The notes: generated by a model not told the origin, from the letters alone. Numbered from the stretch's first letter, positions 34,214 to 43,331 are shown. The stretch is DNA of 64,000 nt from Burkholderia cenocepacia (GCF_900446215.1 NZ_UAQZ01000013.1:62001-126000), one strand, 5' to 3'. Numbers and translations: made by a program.

Positions 34214-35362
34214 TTACCGGAAACGCCGGAAAAACCGCCGAATATCGTCGGCGAGCAAGTCCGGCTCCTCCAGCGCCGCGAAATGGCCGCCGCTCGGCAT
34301 GTCGGTCCACTGCACCACGTCGAACACGCGTTCGAGCCAACTGCGCGGCGGACGGCTGATCTCCTTCGGAAAGCGCGCGAAGCCAACGGGCGCCGCCACG
34401 CGTTGCCCCGGCGCGAAGCGCATCGGCTGCAGCCGGTTTTCCCAATACATCTGCATCGACGAGCCAATGCAGCCGGTGAACCAGTAGAGCGATATGCCCG
34501 TCAGCAGCGTGTCGTGCGAAAACCGCCGCGCGACGTCGCCGTCGCAATCGCTCCACGTGCGGAATTTCTCGGCGATCCAGGCGGCCAGCCCGGCCGGCGA
34601 ATCGTTGAGCGCGACGGCCAGCGTCTGCGGTTTCGTCGCGTGCACGTGCGCGTATCCGCCTTCCATCGCGACCCAGTCGGTGCGCTGCTTCAGGAATGCC
34701 TGCTCTTCGTCGGTCAGCGGCGCGGCCGGGTCGATCGCCGGCTCGTAGCTGCCGGGCAGGTAGTTCAGATGGACACCGTCCACCCTGTCGGCATGTTGCG
34801 CGCCGAGCGCCACCGACACGGCCGCGCCGATATCGCCGCCCTGCGCGCCGAAGCGTCGATACCCGAGGCGGGCCATCAACCCGGCCCAGCGATCGGCGAC
34901 CTGAAACGCCGACATGCCGGGGGCCGCCGGCGCCGGCGAGAACAGGAAACCGGGCAGCGAGGGCACGACCACGTCGAACGCGTCGTCAGGATCGCCGCCG
35001 AATGCCGCCGGGTCGCACAGCCGATCGAGCAGCGCATCGAATTCGAACACGGAGCCCGGCCAGCCGTGCGTGATGACGAGCGGATAAGGTGTCGGTCCCG
35101 CGCCACGCCGATGGATGAAATGCACGCGCTGCCCGTCCACGTCCGCGACGAACTGCGGCAGCCGGTTCAGCGCACGCTCGAGCGCACGCCAGTCGAAGCC
35201 CCCGGCCCAGTACGCGACCAGCTCGCGCAGCCATGCGCCGTCCACTCCCTGCTGCCAGGGCTCGGCGGGGGTCAGCGTCGGCGGGCGCGCGTCGCGCAGG
35301 CGCCGGCGCAGATCATCGAGCGCTTGATCAGGTATCGCAATGTCGAACGGTACGGCGTGCAT
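34214..35362 (-). CDS. Epoxide hydrolase (EHN plus alpha/beta hydrolase)
   Basis: A 382-residue enzyme. An N-terminal EHN domain (about residues 1-110: IPDQALDDLRRRLRDARPP, YWAGGFDWRALERALNRLPQ) precedes the alpha/beta-hydrolase core. The oxyanion HGWPGS motif and the nucleophile D177 in AQGGDIGAAVS are visible; a conserved histidine is in PSGGHFAALEEPDLLADDI. It opens epoxides to diols through an ester intermediate. It is likely co-transcribed with the upstream GlxA-type regulator or separately promoted (78-base gap). Substrate unknown. Confidence 0.93.
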   Translation of the reverse strand: MHAVPFDIAIPDQALDDLRRRLRDARPPTLTPAEPWQQGVDGAWLRELVAYWAGGFDWRALERALNRLPQFVADVDGQRVHFIHRRGAGPTPYPLVITHGWPGSVFEFDALLDRLCDPAAFGGDPDDAFDVVVPSLPGFLFSPAPAAPGMSAFQVADRWAGLMARLGYRRFGAQGGDIGAAVSVALGAQHADRVDGVHLNYLPGSYEPAIDPAAPLTDEEQAFLKQRTDWVAMEGGYAHVHATKPQTLAVALNDSPAGLAAWIAEKFRTWSDCDGDVARRFSHDTLLTGISLYWFTGCIGSSMQMYWENRLQPMRFAPGQRVAAPVGFARFPKEISRPPRSWLERVFDVVQWTDMPSGGHFAALEEPDLLADDIRRFFRRFR

Positions 35363-35440
35363 CGTGTCTCCTCGCGAAGCATGTCGACGAGATTCTGCGC
35401 GCTTTTTCCGACTCGCGCCGGCGGCGGGCGGCCGCGCTCG

Positions 35441-36400
35441 TCAGCCCGTTTCCCGCTCGTCCGCCCGCGCGTCGCGCCGCAGCGCCTGCGGCGGCACGCC
35501 GAACCCGCGCACGAACGCCTCGCGCATGTGCCGGCGGTCGCGAAAACCGTTCTCCTGCGCGATCACGTCGAGCGGATGGCGGCTCTGTTCGATCATCAGC
35601 CGCGCCGCTTCGAGCCGCAGCCGCTCGATCGCCTTCGCCGGCGACTGTCCGGTCTCGAGCGTAAATATGCGGCTGAACTGGCGCGGGCTCAGGTGCACGG
35701 CCTCGGCCAGATCCTCGACGGTCAGCGCGCGGCCGAGGTTTTGCCGCGCGTAGTTGAGCGCGTTCTGGATCCGGTCGGATTTCGGCGCGAGATCGAGCAT
35801 TTCCGAATGCTGCGACTGGCCGCCGGCCCGGCGCTGGTGCATCACCAGCTTGTGCGCGACCGACCGCGCGGCATCGGCGCCGAGATCCTTTTCCACCATG
35901 GCGAGCGCGAGATCGAGCCCGGCCGTCATCCCGGCCGACGTCCAGATCGGGCCGTCGACGATATAGATCCGGTCGTCCTCGACGCGAATCTCCGGGTAAT
36001 GCCGCTGCATGTCGCGGCCGAACGCCCAGTGCGTGGTCGCGCGACGCTGCGCGAGCAGCCCGGCCTCGGCCAGCACGAACGCCCCCGTGCAGATGCCGGC
36101 GATCCGCCGCGCACGCGTATTCGCGCGGCGCAGATAGGCGACGACGCCGGCCGGCGCCGGCGCGGCGAGCGGATCGTTGACGCCCGCGACGATCCACGTG
36201 TCGACGCCGATCCGCCCGCGCAGCGCGCGCGTGGCGACCGGCAGCCCGAGCGACGAGCGCACGTCGCCGCCGTCGACCGAATAGTTGTCCATCGCGTAGA
36301 ACGGCTTCTCCAGACCCATGTTCGCGTACTCGAACACCGACTGCGCGGCGAGCGCCATGATCTGGAAGCCGTCGCTGATCAAAAAGCCGATTCGGTGCAT
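35441..36400 (-). CDS. GlxA family regulator (DJ-1/PfpI plus AraC domains)
   Basis: A 319-residue regulator. The N-terminal DJ-1/PfpI-like domain (about residues 1-170, HRIGFLISDGFQIMALAAQS; IAGICTGAFVLAEAGLL holds the nucleophile-elbow cysteine) is followed by an AraC DNA-binding domain (about 210-305, LTVEDLAEAVHLSPRQFSRI, GFRDRRHMREAFVRGFG). Such proteins sense nitrogenous metabolites. It is divergent from an SDR gene, with a palindrome in the shared gap, and upstream of the epoxide hydrolase; it may control either. Confidence 0.93.
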   Translation of the reverse strand: MHRIGFLISDGFQIMALAAQSVFEYANMGLEKPFYAMDNYSVDGGDVRSSLGLPVATRALRGRIGVDTWIVAGVNDPLAAPAPAGVVAYLRRANTRARRIAGICTGAFVLAEAGLLAQRRATTHWAFGRDMQRHYPEIRVEDDRIYIVDGPIWTSAGMTAGLDLALAMVEKDLGADAARSVAHKLVMHQRRAGGQSQHSEMLDLAPKSDRIQNALNYARQNLGRALTVEDLAEAVHLSPRQFSRIFTLETGQSPAKAIERLRLEAARLMIEQSRHPLDVIAQENGFRDRRHMREAFVRGFGVPPQALRRDARADERETG

Positions 36401-36466
36401 GTGCGTCCTCCGGTCCCGTGTCGATCGCTGCGATGTCCGGAATCATACCCATCTACGTCATTTGTG

Positions 36467-36480
36467 TCGAAGCGCTTCGA
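36467..36480. promoter_or_regulatory. Palindrome TCGAAGCGCTTCGA between glxA-type gene and SDR
   Basis: A perfect 14-base palindrome, 53 bases before the SDR start, in the divergent promoter of the AraC-type regulator. It could be an operator, though AraC-type regulators more often use direct repeats. Confidence 0.35.
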
Positions 36481-36532
36481 GGCCAGAATGCTTTCACGCC
36501 ATCCGGCCATCCTCATCGAAACGGAGTACATC

Positions 36533-37333
36533 ATGACGCAAGCCCATCGCGGTACCGCCCTCATTACCGGCGCGTCGTCGGGCATCGGCGCCGTCTACGC
36601 GGACCGCCTCGCGCGCCGCGGCTACGACCTGATCCTGGTCGCGCGCAGCCGCGAGCGCCTGAGCGCCCTCGCCGAGCGCATCACGAACGACACGCAGCGC
36701 AGCGTCGAGATCGTCGACGCAGACCTCAACGACCGCGCGGCGCTCGCCGCCGTCGAGGCCAAGCTGAAACAGGACGCGAGCATCACGCTGCTGGTGAACA
36801 ACGCGGGCATCGGCACGCATGCGCCGCTGCTCGACAGCGACGTCGACGCGATGACGCGGATGATCGACCTGAACGTGACCGCGCTCACGCGCCTGACCTA
36901 TGCGGCGGTGCCCGGCTTCGTCGCACGCGGCCGCGGCGCGGTGATCAACATTTCGTCGATCGTCGCGATTTCGCCGGAAACGCTGAACGGCGTGTACGGC
37001 GGCAGCAAGGCGTTCGTGCTCGCGTTCAGCCAGTCGCTGCATCACGAGCTCGCCGGCAAGGGCGTGCAGGTGCAGGCCGTGCTGCCCGGCGCGACGGCCA
37101 CCGATTTCTGGCAGACGGGCGGCCTGCCGCTCGAGCACCTGCCGAAGGAAATCGTGATGACCGCGCAGGACATGGTCGATGCGGCGCTGGTCGGGTTCGA
37201 GCGCGGCGAACTCGTGACGATCCCGTCGCTGCACGCGGGCGACGAATGGGACGCATACGAGGCCGCGCGCCGCACGATGGCGCCGCACCTGTCGGCCGAT
37301 ACGCCCGCGCCGCGCTACACCGCGGCGCGCTGA
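36533..37333 (+). CDS. SDR family NAD(P)-dependent oxidoreductase
   Basis: A 266-residue short-chain dehydrogenase. TGASSGIG is at residues 12-19, LLVNNAGIGTHAP gives the NNAG motif, and the active-site pair is in NGVYGGSKAFVLAF, preceded by the serine of VINISSIVA. It resembles the YqjQ/DltE-like subgroup rather than fatty-acid FabG. It is divergent from the GlxA-type regulator, and its last 19 bases overlap the end of a convergent MFS gene. Confidence 0.92.
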   Translation: MTQAHRGTALITGASSGIGAVYADRLARRGYDLILVARSRERLSALAERITNDTQRSVEIVDADLNDRAALAAVEAKLKQDASITLLVNNAGIGTHAPLLDSDVDAMTRMIDLNVTALTRLTYAAVPGFVARGRGAVINISSIVAISPETLNGVYGGSKAFVLAFSQSLHHELAGKGVQVQAVLPGATATDFWQTGGLPLEHLPKEIVMTAQDMVDAALVGFERGELVTIPSLHAGDEWDAYEAARRTMAPHLSADTPAPRYTAAR

Positions 37334-38679
37334 TTGCCGGCGGGACCCGCGTCGCGCGGTGCGGCACGCACGCCCAGCAGCATCGCGACCGCGCACGCGG
37401 CCAGCAATCCGGCGATCATCAGCATCGCCGAATCCATGCTGCCGGTGCGCGTGCGGATCACGCCGACGATCCACGGCGTGATCATCCCGCTCGATACGCC
37501 GATGCTGCTGATCAGCGCAATGCCGCCTGCCGCACCGGCACCCGCGAAATACGCGGACGGCACGGCCCAGAACACCGGATGCGCGGCGAAGATCAGCATC
37601 GCCGCGATCGACAGCAGCGCCATCATCGCGACGATGCTCGGCAGATGCAGCGTCAGCAACGCGAGCGCCACCGCACCGCCGAACGCGCATGCGGCGAAAT
37701 GCCGGCGGCGTTCGCGCTTGCGGTCCGAGCGCCGCGCGATCGCGATCAGGCCGGCCGCGCCGATCGCGTTCGGCACGATTGACAGCAGGCTGATGTGAAC
37801 CACGTCGTGAATGCCGAATTCGCGAATCATCAGCGGCATCCAGAACAGCAGCATCAGCAGCGCGGTCGTCAGCGAGAAATAGATGAACGCGAACAGGTAG
37901 GTGCGCGGCTCGGCCAGCACCTGCCGCAGCGACGAAGCCGCGTGCGCGGGTGCCTCCGCGCGATCGGCGGCGAGGTCGGCCGCGAGCCGCCGCCGGTCGT
38001 CGTCGGACAGCCAGCGCGCGTGTTCGGGGCGATCGCACAGCCAGAACCACGCCGTCACGCCGAGCAAGAGCGCCGGCGCGCCCTCGATCGCGAACATCCA
38101 TTGCCAGCCGTGCAGACCGAGCACGCCGGACATCCCGCGCATCAGCCAGCCCGACAGCAGTCCACCGACCATCCCGGCCACCGCGACGCCCGCATAGAAG
38201 ATCGACAGCACCGACGCGCGACGGCGCGCGGGATACCAGTACGTCAGGTAGAACACGACGCCCGGGAAAAAGCCGGCCTCGAAAAGCCCGAGCAGGAAGC
38301 GCAGCACGTAGAACTGCCTTGCGCTGTCGACGGTGATCATCGCGACCGACACCGCGCCCCACAGGAACATGATCCGCGCGAACGTGCGTCTTGCACCGAA
38401 GCGGCGCAGCAACGCGTTGCTCGGCACCTCGAACAGCACGTAGCCGACGAAGAACAGCACCGCGCCGAGGCTGTACATCGCGTCGGTGAGGCCGAGATCC
38501 TGCCGCATCTGCAACTGCGCGAAGCCGATGTTGCTGCGATCGAGGATCGACACGATGTAGCAGACGAACAGGAACGGCACGATGCGCATGCCGATGCGGC
38601 GGTACAGCGCGTCGTGGTCTGACGCACGAGGGCCGGACGCTGCGGCATGCGCGGCGTCTGCCGGGAGAGGGGCTGACAT
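37315..38679 (-). CDS. MFS transporter, ACS family (copy 1 of a tandem pair)
   Basis: A 454-residue transporter with about 12 helices. Family signature: SILDRSNIGFAQLQM and FEVPSNALLRRFGARRTFAR. It is clearly paralogous to the next gene upstream, sharing blocks such as GLHGWQWMFAIEGAPA and YFSLTTALLMLLFWMPLMI versus YFSLTCASLTLNFWMPLMI. Carriers of this kind import aromatic or other organic acids. It is probably the distal gene of an operon with the second MFS gene and the MBL-fold gene, controlled by the divergent double IclR regulator. Confidence 0.92.
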   Translation of the reverse strand: MSAPLPADAAHAAASGPRASDHDALYRRIGMRIVPFLFVCYIVSILDRSNIGFAQLQMRQDLGLTDAMYSLGAVLFFVGYVLFEVPSNALLRRFGARRTFARIMFLWGAVSVAMITVDSARQFYVLRFLLGLFEAGFFPGVVFYLTYWYPARRRASVLSIFYAGVAVAGMVGGLLSGWLMRGMSGVLGLHGWQWMFAIEGAPALLLGVTAWFWLCDRPEHARWLSDDDRRRLAADLAADRAEAPAHAASSLRQVLAEPRTYLFAFIYFSLTTALLMLLFWMPLMIREFGIHDVVHISLLSIVPNAIGAAGLIAIARRSDRKRERRRHFAACAFGGAVALALLTLHLPSIVAMMALLSIAAMLIFAAHPVFWAVPSAYFAGAGAAGGIALISSIGVSSGMITPWIVGVIRTRTGSMDSAMLMIAGLLAACAVAMLLGVRAAPRDAGPAGNQRAAV

Positions 38680-38773
38680 CGATCGTCTCCTCCACGGAAG
38701 TCAACAGGGAGCGGGCAGGACGTGCAACGCCGGTCGCCGCCGCCCGCCGACGGCGACCGGCCGAAGCCGACGT

Positions 38774-40126
38774 TCAGCCGCGCCGCGCGCCCTCGCCCTT
38801 CACGCCGAGCATCAGCGCCACGCCGCTCGCCACCAGCAGCGCGGCCAGCAGGTACACGGCGAGATCCATGCTGCCGGTGCGCGTGCGGATCATCCCGATC
38901 ACCCACGGGCTGACGATGCCGCTCGTGATCCCGATGCTGCTGATCAACGCGATCCCGGCCGCGGCGGCATTGCCGGACAGGTAGCGGGTCGGCACGGCCC
39001 AGAAGATCGGCAGCGCGGCGAAGATCAGCGTGGCCGCGATCGACAGGCACGCGAGCATCGCCGCGAAGCTGTGCAGGTGCAGCGTCAGCGCCGCGAGCGC
39101 GAGGCCGCCGCCGATCGTGCAGCACGCGAAGTGCTTGCGGCGTTCGCCGGTGCGGTCCGAGCGGCGCGCGATCAGCACCAACCCGACCGCGCCCACCGCA
39201 TTCGGCACGACCGTGTAGAGGCTCACGGCGACGACGTCGGTCACGCCGAAGTCGCGGATCATCAGCGGCATCCAGAAGTTGAGCGTCAGCGACGCGCAGG
39301 TCAGCGAGAAATAGATGAACGCGAACAGATACACGCGCGGATTCGCGAGCGCGGTCATCACGCTGCGGCCGTCGTGCGCATTGCCGTGTGCGCGGCCTTC
39401 GGCGCACAGCGCGGCGACGCGCGCCTTTTCGTCGGACGTGAGCCACGGCGCGTCCTGCGGCCGGTCGACGAGCAACGTGAACGCAACGAACGCGAGCAGG
39501 ATCGCCGGCGCCCCTTCGATCGCGAACATCCATTGCCAGCCGTGCAGCCCGAGCACGCCGCTCATGTCGCGCATGATCCAGCCGGACAACAAGCCGCCGA
39601 GCACACCGGCCACCGCGACGCCCGCGAAGAACACCGAGATCGCCGCCGCACGCCGGTTCGCGGGGAACCAGTAGGTCAGGTACAGCACGATGCCGGGGAA
39701 GAAGCCGGCCTCGAACACGCCGAGCAGGAAGCGCAGCACGTAGAAATGCGACGGCTGCGACACGAACATCATCCCGGTCGACGCGAGGCCCCACAGCAGC
39801 ATGATCCGCGTGAACGTGCGGCGCGCGCCGAAGCGCGCGAGCAGCATGTTGCTCGGCACTTCGCAGAACACGTAGCCGACGTAGAACACCGCGGCGCCGA
39901 GGCCGTACATCGCATCGCTGAAGCCGAGATCGTGCTTCATCTGCAACTGCGCGAAGCCGATGTTGATGCGGTCGAGAAACGACACGACGTAGCAGAGGAA
40001 CAGGAACGGGACGATCCGCCACGCGATCTTGCGGAACAGCAGCGCGTCGCTGAAGGCGGATGCGGAAGTCGGCGCCGACGCGCTCGCGTGCGCGAGCGTC
40101 GCTTCGGCGGGAAGCGATTGGGGCAT
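38774..40126 (-). CDS. MFS transporter, ACS family (copy 2 of a tandem pair)
   Basis: A 450-residue transporter paralogous to the downstream gene; the helix 1 region is SFLDRINIGFAQLQMKHDLG. The ATG at 40126 has GGAG six bases before the start, which is better than the in-frame TTG at 40138. The tandem arrangement suggests a local duplication followed by divergence toward a second substrate. It lies 186 bases after the MBL-fold gene. Confidence 0.92.
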   Translation of the reverse strand: MPQSLPAEATLAHASASAPTSASAFSDALLFRKIAWRIVPFLFLCYVVSFLDRINIGFAQLQMKHDLGFSDAMYGLGAAVFYVGYVFCEVPSNMLLARFGARRTFTRIMLLWGLASTGMMFVSQPSHFYVLRFLLGVFEAGFFPGIVLYLTYWFPANRRAAAISVFFAGVAVAGVLGGLLSGWIMRDMSGVLGLHGWQWMFAIEGAPAILLAFVAFTLLVDRPQDAPWLTSDEKARVAALCAEGRAHGNAHDGRSVMTALANPRVYLFAFIYFSLTCASLTLNFWMPLMIRDFGVTDVVAVSLYTVVPNAVGAVGLVLIARRSDRTGERRKHFACCTIGGGLALAALTLHLHSFAAMLACLSIAATLIFAALPIFWAVPTRYLSGNAAAAGIALISSIGITSGIVSPWVIGMIRTRTGSMDLAVYLLAALLVASGVALMLGVKGEGARRG

Positions 40127-40312
40127 GTCTCTCTCCAAACGGGCCGCGCGATGTCGAGCGCGCGGCAGTCTCCGAGGGCGTGCATGCGCCCTGCTTTCTT
40201 GTGAGACCGGATACGGTTGCCGGCACCGCGGCGCGATGCCGCCGCGACTGCCGCAACCTTCAGGGAAACGGCGAGGCGATCATGTGAGCGCCGCCCCGCC
40301 GCCGTGTGCCGC

Positions 40313-41272
40313 TCAGTCCTGCAGCGCGGCCCACATGTCCTTGTCGCGCTGCGCGGTCCAGATGCGCGGATGCGCGATGCCGCTCGCCTCGTCGAACGCA
40401 CGCGACACGTCGAACGGCAGACAGTGCTCGTAGATGAACACGTGGCCGAACTTCGGGTCCATCGCTTCGCGCGTGAGCGCCATCGCGGCCTTCAGGTCGA
40501 GATTGCGCTCGACGGCCTTGCGGCCCTGCGCGAGCAGCGTCGTGACGAAATCCTTCGTGTAGTCGAGGCCCTTGTTCACTTCCGCCGGATTCAGCAGCGC
40601 GGGGCCGCGGCCCGGCACGAGCTTCTCGGCGCCGAGCGCGCGCAGCGCCTCGAGCGTGGCCGGCCACTGTTCGAGCTGCGCGTCGCCGCAATAGCACGCG
40701 GCGTCGTATTCGACAAGGTCGCCCGAGAACAGCACCTTCTGCGACGGCAGCCAGACGATCGTGTCGCCCTTCGTGTGGCCCGAGCCGACGTGCATGATCT
40801 TCACTTCGAGCTTGCCGAGGAACAGCGTGATCTCGCGCTCGAACACGAGCGTCGGCCAGGTCAGGCCCGGCACCGTCTCGACGCCGGCGAACAGGCGCGG
40901 GAAGCGCTCGATCTCCGACTTCATGTCGGCCTCGCCGCGCTCGACGATCATCTCGTACGTGCCGCGGCTCGCGATCACGTGCTGCGCGCCTTCGTCGAAA
41001 TACGCGGACGCGCCGAGCACGCGCACCGCGTGGTAGTGCGACAGCACCACGTGCTTGATCGGCTTGTCGGTGACGCTGCGGATCTTCGCGATCAGGTCCT
41101 GCGCCATCGCGGGCGTCGCGGTCGTGTCGACGATCAGCACACTGTCGTCGCCGATGATCACGCCCGAGTTCGGGTCGCCTTCGGCTGTGTACGCGTAGGC
41201 GTTCTCGGACAGCTTCGTCCAGGTGACTTTCTTCTCTTCCAGATCGGCTTGGGAGGCGAATGCTTTGGCCAT
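40313..41272 (-). CDS. MBL-fold metallo-hydrolase with degenerate metal motif
   Basis: A 319-residue metallo-beta-lactamase-fold protein. The fold is evident from GDDSVLIVDTTATPAMAQDL, the motif after the third strand, GSGHTKGDTIVWLPSQKVLF (His) and FSGDLVEYDA (Asp). However, the first metal motif, normally HxHxDH, is HYHAVR: both histidines remain but the Asp and the following His are Val and Arg. One metal site is therefore probably lost or reorganised. It is first in an operon with two organic-acid transporters, divergent from a double IclR regulator, so it may be a hydrolase in aromatic or ester catabolism. Confidence 0.88.
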   Translation of the reverse strand: MAKAFASQADLEEKKVTWTKLSENAYAYTAEGDPNSGVIIGDDSVLIVDTTATPAMAQDLIAKIRSVTDKPIKHVVLSHYHAVRVLGASAYFDEGAQHVIASRGTYEMIVERGEADMKSEIERFPRLFAGVETVPGLTWPTLVFEREITLFLGKLEVKIMHVGSGHTKGDTIVWLPSQKVLFSGDLVEYDAACYCGDAQLEQWPATLEALRALGAEKLVPGRGPALLNPAEVNKGLDYTKDFVTTLLAQGRKAVERNLDLKAAMALTREAMDPKFGHVFIYEHCLPFDVSRAFDEASGIAHPRIWTAQRDKDMWAALQD

Positions 41273-41339
41273 TGTGCGTTCCGTGGCTGCGAGCCATGTG
41301 TTGAGGGGTGTCAGCGGATCATCTGCTCGCGCCGAATAT

Positions 41340-41368
41340 TTGTCAATGGCAAACGTGCTTGTTATTGT
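41340..41368 (+). promoter_or_regulatory. Candidate promoter of the double IclR gene
   Basis: TTGTCA (41340-41345), a 17-base spacer and TATTGT (41363-41368), about 80 bases before the GTG start. The spacing is ideal for a sigma-70 promoter, and it lies in the shared region with the MBL gene. Confidence 0.45.
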
Positions 41369-41449
41369 CTAATACGGGTAAACCTGCGGGCTGGCGCGAG
41401 AAATGGCGTCGGATACCATGCGGGGTTTCGTCAACGGAAGAATCATCGC

Positions 41450-43105
41450 GTGCAGAACCACGAAGTCAGCGCGGACGATGCGCCGCCCAAGGCGCAGCGC
41501 GGCATCCAGAGTGTCGAGGTCGGCGGCCGGCTGCTCGACGCGCTCGCGCGCCGGCGCAAGCCGCTCGGGCTGTCGGAGCTGGCCGCGGCGGCCGATCTCT
41601 CCACCGCTCAGGCGCACACCTATCTCGTGAGCCTGACGCGACTCGCGCTCGTGAAACGCGACGCGCTCACCGGCAACTACGAGCCGGGCCCGCTGTCGCT
41701 GCGGCTCGGGTTGATGTCGATCGAGCGCCAGCCGGCCTACCGCGCGACGCTTCCGCACGCGGTGCGGCTCGCGGAAACGGTCGGCCTGAGCGTCGCGCTG
41801 TCCGTGCCGGGCGTGCTCGGCCCGACGATCGTGCGCATCGAGCACGGCGGCTATCCGTTGCACGTGAACCTGCACGTCGGTTCGGTGATGTCGCTCGACA
41901 CGACGGCGACCGGCCGCGTGTTCCGCGCGTTCGGCGACGCCGCGCAACTCGACGCGATGGCGGCCAGCCAGGCCGGCGCGGGCGATACGCTGGCAGGCGC
42001 CGAAAGCGCGCCGGTCGCGCCGGACGCCGGTGCGCAACCTGCCGAACTCGACGCGATCCGCATGCGCGGCATCGAACGCAGCATCGACCGGCCGAGCCCC
42101 GGCGTCAGCGGGATGTGCGTGCCCGTCTTCGATGCGCAGGGGCGCCTGCAACTCGCGTTGACGGTGATCGGTTCGACGGGATCGATCGATGTCGACTGGG
42201 ACGGCCCGATCGCCGTGGCCTTGCGCGACGCGGCGCGGCAGGCGACCGCGTCGCTCGGCGCCGCAGGTGCGGACCCGGCGCCGGCGTCCGCGCCCGCGCC
42301 GGCCGCCGCGCGCGTACCGCCCGCGCTGGCCGACGACGCAAAAGCGCAGCGCGGGATCAATGCGCTCGACAGCACCGGCGAGCTGCTGCTCGCGCTGGTG
42401 TCGGCGGGCCGCGCGCTGCCGTTGCGCGATCTCGCGACGGCGGCCGGCATGCCGGCCGCGAAGGCGTTTCCCCATCTGGTCAGCCTGCAGAAGATCGGCC
42501 TGCTGAGCCGCGGCGACGCCGGCTGCTTCGACGGCGGCCCGCTCGCGCAGGCGCTCGGCCTGATCGCGATGCAGCGCGTGTCGCCGACCCGCGATGCGGA
42601 AGCCGAGATCGTCGCGCTCGCCGGCGCGACCGACATGAGCGTGGCCGCCGCGACGCTCGGGCCGCTCGGGCCGACCGTGATCCGGCTCGAAGAATCGGCG
42701 CGGCCGCAGCACGTGAGCCTGCAGGTCGGCACCGTGATGTCGCTCGTCAATACGGCGATCGGCCGGATTTTCGCGTCCGGCATGTCCGACGACGTGCTGG
42801 CCGACCTGCTCGCCAACGAACCGGTGCGCCTCGCCGGCGCGCACGCCGCGCCGGACGACGCGGCCTTCCGCGCCCGGCTCGCCGCGATCCGCGCGGACGA
42901 ACTCGATTTCGCGTTCGACGCGCCGGTGCCCGGCATCGGGACGATCGCCGCGCCCGTGTTCGATCACACCGGCAGCATCCGGCTCGTGATCGCGATCATC
43001 GGCTCGTCGCGCGGCTTCCCGCGCGGGCCGGACAGCGCGCTGGCGCAAGCGCTGCGGGCCGCGACGCGGCGGCTGTCGTGGCGCTTCGGGTGGATCGGCC
43101 TGTAA
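41450..43105 (+). CDS. Double IclR regulator: two complete IclR units fused
   Basis: A 551-residue protein, about twice the usual IclR length. Unit 1 starts at K14 (KAQRGIQSVEVGGRLLDALA) and has the helix-turn-helix LSELAAAADLSTAQAHTYLV and effector-domain landmarks VMSLDTTATGRVFRAF and PGVSGMCVPVFDAQG. An Ala/Pro linker ends at about residue 297. Unit 2 restarts at K298 (KAQRGINALDSTGELLLALV) with LRDLATAAGMPAAKAFPHLV, VMSLVNTAIGRIFAS and PGIGTIAAPVFDHTG. The frame is uninterrupted. The GTG start follows GGAAG; the frame is open far upstream but without family sequence. It is divergent from the MBL-MFS-MFS operon, its likely target. Confidence 0.9.
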   Translation: MQNHEVSADDAPPKAQRGIQSVEVGGRLLDALARRRKPLGLSELAAAADLSTAQAHTYLVSLTRLALVKRDALTGNYEPGPLSLRLGLMSIERQPAYRATLPHAVRLAETVGLSVALSVPGVLGPTIVRIEHGGYPLHVNLHVGSVMSLDTTATGRVFRAFGDAAQLDAMAASQAGAGDTLAGAESAPVAPDAGAQPAELDAIRMRGIERSIDRPSPGVSGMCVPVFDAQGRLQLALTVIGSTGSIDVDWDGPIAVALRDAARQATASLGAAGADPAPASAPAPAAARVPPALADDAKAQRGINALDSTGELLLALVSAGRALPLRDLATAAGMPAAKAFPHLVSLQKIGLLSRGDAGCFDGGPLAQALGLIAMQRVSPTRDAEAEIVALAGATDMSVAAATLGPLGPTVIRLEESARPQHVSLQVGTVMSLVNTAIGRIFASGMSDDVLADLLANEPVRLAGAHAAPDDAAFRARLAAIRADELDFAFDAPVPGIGTIAAPVFDHTGSIRLVIAIIGSSRGFPRGPDSALAQALRAATRRLSWRFGWIGL

Positions 43106-43149
43106 GCGCACTTTTTTTCCTACGCCCGACTTCGTTGTTTCTCCACGCA

Positions 43150-43169
43150 AGGCCGTGCCGGCACGGCCT
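43150..43169. terminator. 20-bp palindromic hairpin after the double IclR gene
   Basis: AGGCCGTGCC is followed directly by its exact inverse, 45 bases past the stop codon. The T7 tract at 43112-43118 lies before it, not after, so this is a U-less hairpin at best. Confidence 0.4.
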
Positions 43170-43285
43170 CGTCACGCCTGCCCGGCATGCCCGGGTGGCC
43201 GACATTCATGTTGCGCAGCAGCAACACAAATTGTCAGTAATTCTCATATAACGAAATCGCATTTCACAAGACGGTGCTGCTTCGC

Positions 43286-43306
43286 TATGATTAGGGTTAT
43301 CCCTAA
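43286..43306 (+). promoter_or_regulatory. Possible -10 and dyad TTAGGG-N4-CCCTAA before small ORF
   Basis: TATGAT (43286-43291) is 18 bases after TTTCAC. It runs directly into a perfect six-base inverted repeat at 43291-43306. A dyad at the transcription start suggests repressor control of the small downstream ORF (ATG 43332). Confidence 0.4.
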
Positions 43307-43331
43307 CTCGCCACCTATATGGGGCTTCGTC

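Noticed and set aside
34283-36530. Upstream extension of the SDR frame over about 2.2 kb
   Set aside because: It is antisense to the epoxide hydrolase and GlxA-type genes; the SDR family sequence starts only at 36533.
40217-41449. N-terminal extension of the double IclR frame by over 400 codons
   Set aside because: The extension is antisense to the MBL-fold gene and shows no domain; GTG 41450 has a ribosome binding site and the family start.
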